Shown in pieces: positions 30,801-42,800 of a stretch of DNA of 64,000 nt. The DNA comes from Phoebastria nigripes (taxonomy: Eukaryota > Chordata > Aves > Procellariiformes > Diomedeidae): positions 42,026-106,025 of the forward strand of contig JAYKAV010003059.1 in assembly GCA_035582835.1 (NCBI GenBank), read 5' to 3'. The notes beneath the pieces are model-generated. The model was not told the DNA's origin. It saw only the letters and a list, made by a program, of their open reading frames with translations, and did not search any database. The translations under genes and the position numbers were made by a program. Each line of letters begins with the position of its first letter. Position 1 is the stretch's first letter.

Positions 30801-33800
30801 TGAGTAAGGAAAGGATTTGCTAATCTACTTCAAAAAATACTAATAATTTTGGCTTGATAAACTTGTTAGTTTTGCAGTGGGTCAAGGTAATTTCCAAGCC
30901 AGAGAGTGGTGTCATATGTTGCTTTATATATTGCATTTACAGATGTTTAATGTTTATGTGGCACTGTAAAGAAACAATGAAGTTTGAAATGCTGCAGACA
31001 CAATCTCTTCTCTTTTAGTCTTAAAGATGATAGGACTTTTAGGAATTATTTAGCTTTTGTCACTGTAAATGTGCTACCACATTCACTGTTCTTTTGCAGT
31101 GGAGGTAGATTTTGCAACTGTCACTCCCTAACATCCTGGTGTTCAGGCAGCACATACCAGCTTGTGCTTTGATCCAAGAAATAAAACAAGTCAAAATCCT
31201 ACTGAATCTGAGATCTGTGTTTGACATTCCTGGGAAATGTCATCTGGTATGCTTAGTATTATGCTACTAAGGCATAAGGCATAACACGTTGAAGCTCTGT
31301 GGCTCATTTCTTAAAGTAATTTGTGGGGACATCTTAACACAGAGGCATACAGAATGAAAGATGGTGCTGCTAATATTCACTTTTTTGTCTTTTGTGTTTG
31401 GACTTCTGAAACTTTCTTCCCATTATAGCTGGTGTGTGAACTGAGTGTGAGGCAAGTGATTTTTATGCTCTGCTGCCCTCTCCGGTAACAGCCCTGATAT
31501 TAACAAGTATAAGGAAAACCTCATGAATGTGTTTTTCTAATTTTAACTTGGAACAATTCTTCCCAACCTATATTTAGCTTGATGTCTACTTTTTTTCCAT
31601 GCACAAAAACATGTCTGCTTTTTAAACTAGCTGATACAGCTGGAGGAAACCATTCTGAACTGTGGAGATGAGTGAATTTTCAACACTGTCACTGTGACAC
31701 AGAGCTATAGAAGTGTTTTGGGATTGGCACCCTTTGGAACAAGACTGAAAACCAGTACTTTCACCTTATGCTCAGACAAAGAAAATCCAGCTTCTCTGAC
31801 CAAAGCATGACTCCTCTATCAGGTTGCACAATCTGCCAGATGAGCTATGACAGTCAGGAGTATTCTCAAGGGTGGAGAGTTTTCTTACAGTTGCCACACC
31901 ACTTTCCTGAGCAAACTCAGGGTGTTATGGTCACTGCAGAATTTAGGAATGCTCCGATGGCACTGTGCTCTTTTAGGTTATGGCTGCTTTAACTTATGCT
32001 TTGATTTTTCAGGACCTAAAATAGAACAAGACAATTGGCCCAATCTGATTCAGCAGTTTCTGTGCTCACCTCTGCCTGATTTTTCTGTCCCCACTATCCC
32101 ATTGTGCAGCTGGTCCTGCAAATAATTTCTGCATTTTCTGTTGGTGCTACTTCTGCCCTCTTTCAGAGATGTAGAGGGGCCACAGCAAGCTAAAAACAAT
32201 CCAAATGTCAAGCTGGATAGGATTTTTCCTCCTTACGCACTGTCAATAATGAAAGCTCAACAGAGCTCAAGTTTGCTCGTCAGAAGCCTTCACACAGAAT
32301 TGTAGAACCCTACAAGTAAGGCTGGTGCTTTCAGTGAAGGGGCAGGACTTCTAGATATTTCCTAGAAAAACAAGAGGACTCTACCAGCTTGGAAAATACA
32401 CAAATCCTGTAAAAATACATATTTGTGATGCTCATGAGCAATGTTGTTAGCTCAGAGCACACAGTGCTCACTGTACAACAGGATTTGAGGATTTAGTAGT
32501 AAAGATCTGGAATAACATGGCAGATGCCTTGCACTGGAGGATACTTAAATGCATGGCAGAGTAGTAAACATTTTCTATTTTATTACATTTTTATGTTCCT
32601 TTGAAACTCATGAAACTCCTCACAAACTCAAATTCTGCAATATGGGAATGGTTATAATTGCTTTTAAATGGGCAGTTAAATGGGACATAAGGAAAATTTT
32701 AAAACAATTAAGTTATGTTAATAGGTGTTGAACATTTCTTCCTTATTCATGCTAACGGATAGCTAAGCTTCTGACCTTCTTTGTTTTTAAAGGTTACATT
32801 GTGCAAGATGGGGCTATCAAGAGAACTAATAAAATATTTTAGCTTATTTTTCTTTCAAGATCGTGATGATGGAGCGCTCTCTGGTAAGTTTTACAAGGTG
32901 CTTAACTTAGCCCTCGCTTGGATTTTTATGTTGCTGCAGTGACTGAACCTGGAGTCTGAACAGAGCTTGCATGAGCCTGCTGAGGCTAAAAGACCCATCC
33001 TGTCTGATAAACCCCCTCAAGCCCTCTCCCCACATGGCTTGGAAAGAGTGGTAGTTGGGAACAAACTATGGCAACAGATAGTGTGGTGCAGGGGTGAGAC
33101 TTTCACATATGAATACCATGTCCCTTTCAGTTTACAAGACACATAGCAACTTCACCACATGGGAACTTCTGGGTAGGCATTTAATCAGATGGCCATACCT
33201 ACATAAAATAGTTCTTAATTCACAGATCACATGCTGAGTTTAACAGGACAGGAAACTCTTATTATATTTGTAAACAATGTCTGTGGCTTACTTTCCTTTA
33301 TATCATGACATGTTTCCTTTCTTAACTGATAGAAACTTAAGTTTAACCATGATGGTACTGAGCAAGCTGTAAATCAGGGTTGTGAGTCTCTATATGGTCA
33401 TAAAATGTGAAGGGGCTTTTATGTCCTCATTGGTCTGGCTGATGTCCTGTTTGCCATGTGGGTGGGTGTGTGGATGAGGCTGGACCCAGGCCTGGGACTG
33501 GGATAGGCTCAGGCCACATCAGGGAATGTGGATCAGGGAACAGTCTTTGCTGTTGACTGAAGTAAAGCTAGGCATTGCAGTCTCTCTGTGTGGCCTTGAT
33601 AAGACATTTAACTTTTTTCAGTCTTCTCATTGGCATAAAGATGTTAATGCTCTTCTGAACCTTTTCAAGATGAAGGTCCAGTAATAAACTCAGGCTTACT
33701 CAGTGGGGTAGGAACTTTATTGTCTGTGTCTATTACTTATCGTTCCACTGTCCCCTTCTCTCTGGCTGTGAAAGGTATCTCTGAGTACACGGAATCTCTG

Positions 33801-36800
33801 GCTGTTGCTGTGTCTCAAATGTATCTAGATATAACACGTTTTATATACTCTTCTACTGCAGCTGCAGATGGATTTATTTTTGCCTTGTATTGTGATATAA
33901 TCAGATACACAGGAGAATAGAAAAGTTTTTCAATTGATTACATTTCTATGCATCTTTGATATTCCTCACCAATACATCAAGTCCAAATGTAACCCACAGT
34001 CCACTGCCAAAAAATGTTTAGATGCTCACATGCTTAAAATCACGTTTAAGTGTTCTGCTGAATTTTGTGGTATTGGCTTAGAAATAAACGTTTACAGGAT
34101 TGGGCCTTTCGACTTACACTTTTTTAAAAAAGTGAGCAGGAAAGTAGTGACCTCTGAAGAGTGACATGCTTTTCTTGCTGTACATTAGTTATACTGCTCT
34201 TATCTGGTGTCCTGTTCAAGAAAAGCACCAGTCCTGGAAGCTTGCATCCACATATCCTTTAAATGCAGAAACATCTATCCTGCTTAGCTGTGTTTTGAGA
34301 GAAGGCTATTCTGTAAGAGCATAGTCTAAGGGAGTAGAGATATTCTGTAAGTAATAGAGCTATATAAGTTTAGATTCAGAAGTGAGGAAGATAACTAACC
34401 TGTCACCTTACTTTACCCCAGAATTTATCTAAGTTCTTTTTCTTCTCTAAAAGCACATTGCTAACCAGCACTAACTGATATATGAAAGTAGCTGGGCTAT
34501 TTCACTAGATTTCACCAAATGTCTCCTGTTTTTCTTCTTTTCCCAGTGGTGAAAAAAGTGGCAGAATTTGAACTTCCATATGTGAGTCTTCAGAGCATGA
34601 AAGAGTTGCACTGTAAGCTTGGGATCAGAAAGTGGTAAGCAAGAAGCTTAAGAGAAACTACCAAGATGCATGACAACTGCTATGAACAGAGAAATAAATC
34701 TCTTGAATAACTTAATTACAAAGTATTCAAGCCTCAGCAGCTTGACTGTTTTTCTCTGAGTCCAATTTGTTATTGGAATTGACTGGTTTCTGTGGCCCTG
34801 CATGTTTTAAATTTTATCACTGTAGTATTCCTGAAATGTCCTTTACTGCAGCTAGCTATTTATTCCCTCTCTCTTTCAGAATCTATAGAGAGGTGCTTTG
34901 TGGCTGTTTGCCTCCTAATTTTTCTACCTGCATAATGCAGTGACCACAAATAGGAATATACCTGTAAACAATATAGAAGAGAACTTTGAGTTCTGAGTTG
35001 CAGCTTGCAACTCTGTTTGGTCAGAGATGGATTACTTTTTGTCTGAAGTGCTCATTTCTGTATACTAATACACATAACACCTGAGGCCATAGCTGGAGCA
35101 TTTCTTCTGGTAAGTGGCCTGGCTTAAGCAGCAGAGCACTCTTCCCCTTTCACTTGCTCGTGCCTCGGGCTCCTCCTCAGTTATGCTGGTAGCACTGTGT
35201 GGGCAAACATGGTGAACTGGACTGGCAAGCTAACCTGGCCTAAAAATAAGTTGCTGGCTGTTTATTTTTTTTACTTGGTTTTGCTGGCCTATTTTTGGCC
35301 TGGGTCAGTCCCCCAGTCATGTTTGCTGTGCAGCAAACAGTTGTGCTGACTTGTGGGTGAGGATAAACCCTGGGGACAGGGAGTCTGGTGCCAAAGTCCT
35401 GCTTGTCAAACAGTGCCCTGAAGGTGCAGTTAGGCAGTATAGCTGAGCCAGTCTAATGGCTCACTGGTGTGGTTGTGGTCTGGTCTACTCCCTACAATGA
35501 AAAAGAAAAAAGGGAATAGGTTTTTGCATGCTTAGTGAGTTGTGTTGGCTGCATCAGATGAATGCTAGAGCAAGGACCGTGGTTGGGAGCAGAAGAGGAA
35601 GAACAGACTGTGCCTTTTGGTGGCAGCAAGCAAGGTTGCTTGGCTTGAAGGTACACAGAAACCTGTTGTTTGATGCTTGTAACTTGTCTGGTTTAAATCT
35701 ACTGGGCTAGAGCTTGGCCTCTACAAAGCTTTCTCTGTTTCCCTGTATGTGCCATTATAAACTGCAGAACCTAGCAGTCTAATGAAAGAACTGCGTGGTT
35801 CTAAGCCATGACAGAGTGACTGAGTAGATACTTCTTCATCTAGCCCTGCTTCAAAGCACAGAGGCGGGAAATAGCTGTCCTGGGGTTGTTTGTGTGCTGC
35901 AGCAAGTATGTCACCTGTGCGATGGGAGTAATACAGCTGTACTAGCCATGGAGCCCACACTGCTCTGTTTGTAGTCATGTAGACTTACCCAAGCTGCTTT
36001 TAAATAAAATGGCTCAAGCTAGCTGTTGCAGCATGGCACTTGGGTAACTGAATATTTAACTTGCTTTGTTGCTGTACTGATCTGATCCTGCAGCAGTTCT
36101 GCAGTAGTTGGTACTGCAGCTAGCTAGCTAGCTTAAGGCTAGGTCTTGCATGTCAGCACTGTGGCATGGCAGTGGATGCTCTGAGTCTTTACCAACTTTT
36201 ATGTAGACAAACCCTGAGTTGTTTGAGAAAAGGAGGAGGAAAGTTTTAGTTCTAAATTGTAACTGTTATGTTTGGTACTACCAAAATCAAAGTGGAGAGA
36301 TTGGATAACCTAACTTTAGTTTATTTCCATTCTGCTACAATGTATAAAGAATGAGTATAGTACACACTTCAAGGGGACAACTGTTTTTTAGTTTGGTTTG
36401 TTTTTTTTTTTTTAATCTGGTAAGTAATGGGATCTTTCTGGGTTGTGCTCCCATCGTATTTAGCTGAAAAATCAAAGTGCCATATTTAGAAGCATATCTT
36501 CATATTTTATTACTTTTTTCCCTTGGCTTGGAAAAGGTATATGGATCCTTCTCTTGATACACTGCTGATGGATTGTAGAGCTTCACTGAATTTGCTATAT
36601 ATGCAGGTAAAACTGAAAAGTCTTTATAATTTTAAAAGTTAACTTTCCCACATTAATTTCATCTTTTATACAAATTCTTGAAATGTTTGTAAATGGTTCC
36701 TGTTTAGCACTGCTTTGTTGCACTTTTCTAAGTGGTGGGTATAGCTGTTGTTGATCATGTTCTTCTTTCTTTCTTTCTTTCTTTCAACTCACGTACTAGA

Positions 36801-39800
36801 GATTCTAACTCATCTAAGTTTTGTGCATGGGAAAAGTATTGCACAAAAAGGACATATTTAGGTATCTGTCCACTCTATTTTCAAGTGTATGTATATATCT
36901 GTATGTCTCTAATATGTAGGCACTCTGCCATGATATGAGAGCATTTGATTTCTGAACTGTAGGTGTGTTGAGTTGTACTAGCTTTGGAAACTATTAATTC
37001 AGGAGGAAAGAACAATGTAGAGTGAACTTGTCCCAAAATCAAAGGCCTTGTTAAAAAAAAAAAAAAAGCTTTCTGTGTGTGTGTTTCTGAGTGTTTGTGT
37101 GTGAAAGGAAATACATTTTTGCTGACTTTTTTGCTATTTTTAAAAATTCTTTTAAGGCAGTCCAGGAAGTTAAGAGGAATTGGGTTAAACCAACAGAAGG
37201 GCAGATGCAGGAACTCGAATTTCTACAAAAAAATGCAAACAAAGCAAAGGTAAAAAGGTATTTTAAAAACAATATAAACAGATCAATGGAGTGGTTTTCG
37301 AAGCAATGGTACTAGAGGCTGTGACTTTAAAAACAGAGCATGGTTTTGTGAAGTGGTTTGAGCTAGAGACCCAGGTCTCCCATCTCCTGGTCAGATACTG
37401 AGCCACCAAATAGAAAAGGAAGTTCCTGGCTCTGCTAGCATTTTAAAATATCCCAACAGAATGACTTGGATCCCAAGGGCTAGCAAGAAGTTTTTGACTG
37501 TGAATCCTAGTCTTCTCTATTTGCTGAACTCAGGTGCAAACGTTTGTCATCCATTTTAGGAAATCGGATGGAAATTCAGACTGCTGGGACTGCTGTTCTC
37601 AGTATTTCTTACTGGTTAGTTTTATCTCTTCCCATCATCATATCTGACGGGCATCCAAAAGACCCAGCTCATCATATCCAGTGGGGGGAAAAAAAAAATC
37701 AAGTTTCTAAGTCTGGACTGTGAGCGCTATTCTCTGAATCAAGCACTGACATATTGTGGTGAATCTATGTCCTCCCAGGAGAAAGTATTAGGAATCTAAA
37801 AGATTTGCCTTATAGCTCTTTTTTTTTTCTTTTTTTTTTTTTTTAATTCCCAAATCACTAGATTTCACTTGCCTTTACAGCAAATCACTTTAGTTCTGTC
37901 TTTTTGGTGCAGTTCCTGGAGCTGATTCGAGAAATGCAGTTCTATGGATACGTACGGCTTGATCCTTGCATTTGTGACTATCCAGAAGAAGGCTGCTCAG
38001 CTGACATCTATGTCGGCAATAATGAGATTAACTGCTGCATAAAACTGTCTACTAACCAAATCAAAGAGGTCAGCTTTAAAATCAACAGGTTAAGAAGTTG
38101 GCAAGTTACTTTTCTTGTAAGTACTTCACTGACTTTGTATCTGAATTCACTTTCTCTTCATGAAAACGAAGGTTGTTGGGCAAGGGCAACCTGGGAGGGA
38201 AGGGGGAAGGGGGTGGTCTGTTTTAAATCCCTCCCATTCGCTCAGATTCCCCTCCAAACCTATCCTGAAACATATTCCCTTGGCAGCCTTTACAGCAGTA
38301 AACCATTTAGCCTTACTCTGCTATGTTTTCTCCCTTCCCTGGCATTCTATGTCATTCTTCATCTGTGCCTTTCCTTTCCTGTTGGAGGTAGAGTTATCAG
38401 ACAGTTTTGTGTGGGAGCAAAAGAACTGCTTTACCCAGCTTTATGCTTGTAAAGACTCTCCCTTCCTACCTCCCACTTGCTCCCTCCCCCAGGAGAAGTG
38501 TTCTGGTATAGATCTTCAGCTGTTTTATTTATATACTGTATAAAATGAACCTAATTGACTAATTCTGATTTAAGGCTGAACACCTTAATGCTGTTTTTAG
38601 CTGTTTCTTCTGTTTGTTGGTGTGGTGTGGGTTTTTTTGGGTTTGGTTTTTTTGTTTGTTTGTGGTTGTTGGTTTTTTGTTTGGGTTTTTTTTTGTTTGG
38701 TTTTGTTTTGGTTTTTTTTTCCCAGGGTGCTACAAAGGATGGTGAAGAAGATACTCTGGAGCTCAGATTTGAGTACAATGATTCAGGCACATGGCAGTGG
38801 ATAATTTTGTACACAAAACAGGTTTGTTTTCAGTTCTTTTAGGAAAGGATCAGAGTAAAATGTAATCTTACAGCCATAGGGGATCTTCAAAAGTGGTTAG
38901 TCCATCTCTACCAGAGTGCAGTGGCTATGCTTTCAGGCAGGTTAGCCTAGGGACAGAGTTATCTGGGGAAAAGCATTTGAATTTCTAGTACAAGGGCAAG
39001 AAGATTTTTTTTTTTTTTTCTTCCCCATTGAAGAGAAATGTCTAGCACTCAGCAGCAAGCCTGGGATGGAGTGTGGAAAGGCGCCATTTATTTACTGGAC
39101 TCAGTAAGTATCCAAAATCACTAATTGGTCAGACCCATCTAAGGTCAAGGGCTCCCATTTTCCACAATAAATCCTATTGTTCAAATATAAGTATATGCCA
39201 TATTAACACAGGTTAATGAAGGGTGTGAATATGTGGCATCATAAGTATTTTTTTTAACATATAAATAATTCTTAAATAAGATTTTATAGGGTGCCATTCC
39301 TCCCACTGTTTTCAGGCAGCCCTTTAAAGAGAAAGGTATCCAGGAATTCAAGTCATCTATCTGTGGTGATGCTGCCTAGCAAATAATCTAGGCTCTGCAG
39401 TATCAAAGACAGCACGAGTCTCAGTTTAGGTATGGAGCTTATATAAAAAGTATAGAGCCTGTTATTCAAGTAAACTGCTTCTCTTGCCTCTGAGACCCAC
39501 CCAGCAGCAGACAGGATTTTTCAAGTAAAATCAAAATGCTTTATTTCTCACACATGACTTCTAAATTCTGGGGTGATGATGCAGTTCACACAGCTATTTA
39601 GTAAGTTTTAATTTCCTGCCACACTTAAGTTTTATGAGAACATGAGCCATAGGCAGTAAGCTTTCTACTTTCTTTGCTGTTGGAGAACAAAAGAACCTAG
39701 AATTACTTCAGTATTAATTCTCCTCTGAAATCTATTAGTGATGTGCTTGATGTAGTGACTTTCCATCAGAAGTGTGAGGAAGAGCTAAAGGCCAGAAAGG

Positions 39801-42800
39801 TGCTGCTGTGTGGAAGAAACAAGGGTTTGATCCAAGATCCCACTGCAGAAAATGGAAAGACTGGATGATTTGGAGCTTAGAGATGGCTCCCCCCTCCATC
39901 ACTGATCTTGCAGGATATTTTCATAGAATCATTAAGGTTGGAAAAGACCTCTAAGATCATCGAGTCCAACCGTCAACCCAACACCACCAAGCCCCACTAA
40001 ACCATGTCCCTAAGCGCCTCATCTACATGTCTTTTAAATACTTCCAGGGATGGTGACTCCACCACTTCCCTGGGCAGCCTGGTCCAATGCTTAACCACTC
40101 TTTCAGGAAAGAAATTTTTCCTAATGTCCAATCTAAACCTCCCCTGGCGCGACTTGAGGCCATTTCCTCTCGTCCTATCGCTAGTTGCTTGGCAGAAGAG
40201 ACCAACACCCACCTCGCTGCAACCTCCTTTCAGGTAGTTGTAGAGCGTGATAAGGTCTCTCCTCAGCCTCCTCTTCTCCAGGCTAAACAGTCCCAGTTCC
40301 CTCTGCCGCTCCTCGTAAGACTTGCTCTCCAGACCCTTCACCAGCTTCGTTGCCCTCCTCTGGACACCCTCCAGCACCTCAATGTCCTTCTTGTAGTGAG
40401 GGGCCCAAAACTGAACACAGTATTCGAGGTGCAGCCTCACCAGTGCCGAGTACAGGGGCACAATCACTTCCCTACTCCTGCTGGCCACACTATTTCTGAT
40501 ATAGGCCAGGATGCTGTTGGCCACCTGGGCACACTGCCAGCTCATATTCAGCTGGCTGTCAACCAGCACCCCCAGGTCCTTCTCCGCCAGGCAGCTTTCC
40601 AGCCACTCTTCCCCCAGCCTGTAGCATTGCATGGGGTTGTTGTGGCCAAAGTGCAGGACCCAGCACTTGGCCTTGTTGAACCTCATACAGTTGGCCTCAG
40701 CCCATCGATCCAGCCTGTCCAGGTCCCTCTGCAGAGCCTTCCTACCCTCAAGCAGATTGACACTCCCGCCCAGCTTGGTGTCGTCTGCAAACTTACTGAG
40801 GGAGCACTCAATCCCCTCATCCAGATCATTGATAAAGATATTGAACAAGACCAGCCCCAAAACTGAGCCCTGGGGGACACCGCTCGTGACCGGCCACCAA
40901 CTGGATTTAGCTCCATTCACCACAACTCTCTGGGCCCAGCTGTCCAGCCAGATTTTTACCCAGCGAAGAGTACACCTGTCTAGGCCATGAGCCGCCAGCT
41001 TCTCTAGGAGAATGCTGTGGGAGACAGTGTCGAAGGCTTTACTGAAGTCCAGGTAGACCACATCCACAGCCTTTCCCTCATCCACTGGGCGGGTCACCTG
41101 GTCCTAGAAGGAGATCAGGTTGGTCAAGCAGGACCTGCCTTTCATGAACCCGTGCTGGCTGGGCCTGATCCCCTGGTTGTCCCGCACATGGCTCGCGAGT
41201 GCCCCCAAGATGAACCACTCCATAATCTTCCCCGGCACCAAGGTCAGGCTGACAGGTCTGTAGTTCCCTGGGTCCTCCTTCCGGCCCTTCTTGTAGATGG
41301 GCGTCACATTGGCAAGCCTCCAGTCGTCCGGGACCTCCCCTGTTAACCAGGACCGCTGATAAATGATGGAGAGTGGCTTGGCAAGCTCCTCCGCCAGCTC
41401 CCTCAGCACTCTCGGGCGGATCCCATCCGGCCCCATGGACTTGTGAGCATCCAGGTGGNGNAGCAGGTCGTTCACTGCTTCCTCNTGGATTATGGGGGGT
41501 TTATCCTGCTCACCGTCCCTGTCTTCCAGCTCAGGGGGCTGAATACCCTGAGGGTGACTGGTCTGACTATTAAAGACTGAGGCAAAGAAGGCATTAAGTA
41601 CCTCAGCCTTTTCCTCATCCTCGGTGGCAACGTTCCCCCCAGCATCCAATAGAGGATGGAGGTTCTTTGATTCATCTCTCAGTGCTTGATGCCCTACCTG
41701 AGATGTTTCCTTTTGGAGAGTAAGCAGTAAGGTGCATCTCCAGGGTGCAATTCAGACCTTAACTTGGGCTGCATCATCCCACGGAGTTGTACATGCTCAT
41801 TGGACGGCATAAGGAACTAAGAACAACTCCACTCCTCTCTGAGGTGCCTCTGCTAGATACCTAATATGTGGCATGAATGCGTACTGCTCCGTTTATATTA
41901 GCTGTGCAAGATGTGACTCTGAGCTGTCTACAAACAGTTGTGGCCATCTTGTGTAACCACCAGGGCTTTGATTTTCAGCAGTGCTGAGTGCCCATGAACT
42001 CCAGCTTGCTTTATTTGTTGAAGTGGTTTTGATGCTGATAGCACCACGTTTGATTAACCTTACTTAGCCTTTGATGTAATTTGTCAGCCTTTAGAGCCAC
42101 AGACAACTAGAGAGAATAACTTGCCTCACAAAACCAGTCATAAAAATTCTTATTCTCCACTCTGAGCAGTGCCATGAGGGTTAGTCATGCTGAGGCTTGG
42201 CTTTAAGCAACTGCAGCTAGTTTGGTGCACTGTAAAGATGTTAAGCACAGAGTAAAATTAACTGAATTAGGGAAGTAATAGTTCAGTAGTTAGGGACTGT
42301 AATTTTCTGGTGGAGGAGGAATGGAAGAGTCAAGTACATCTTTCAATAGAAGAAATTGGAATGTTTTCTGGTTTATCCTCTTTAGGCCTTTTTGCTCAGT
42401 AGCTGCTTGAAGAAAATGATATCAGAACAGATGATGAAGGCAGCCAAAGAAGGCCAAGAAATGGTGAGCATGTGTGTATGTTGGTATCTGAATTTGTATT
42501 TAAAAGAAATAAGCCTGCTACTCTACCATTCTTTCAAATGTGCTGAGAGAAGTCCCACTGAGGAAAAGGATCTTGCATGTTCCAACATTTCAGTACAGAA
42601 TTAATTGGCTAAAAAGTACATCTTTGCTCAATTTTACTGAGATAATATTCTGAATGTTAAAGATGGTTTATCATCACAGTTTTAATAATCTGTTTTGCAT
42701 TTTCTCTCCTTGACTTTAATTTTTGCTGCATATGATAAACAAGATCTATGGCATAATTTTTGTATGTTCTGCACTACCCTGTTTTATCTGTTTCTGGCTT

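Larger units (their letters stand above)
29362..42463 (+). other. SNX31: SNX31 FERM-like module exons 5-12
   Basis: Residues 108-384. Exons 5-7 give an F1 ubiquitin-like lobe ([17 protein letters not shown], then FELPYVSL). Exons 8-9 give the helical F2 part ([18 protein letters not shown]). Exons 10-12 give the PTB-like F3 lobe ([40 protein letters not shown]). In SNX17 relatives F3 binds NPxY peptides. Domain borders are by family analogy. Confidence 0.8.

Noticed and set aside
40087..40866. 259-codon plus-strand frame
   Set aside because: Antisense shadow of the CR1 reverse transcriptase frame on the minus strand.
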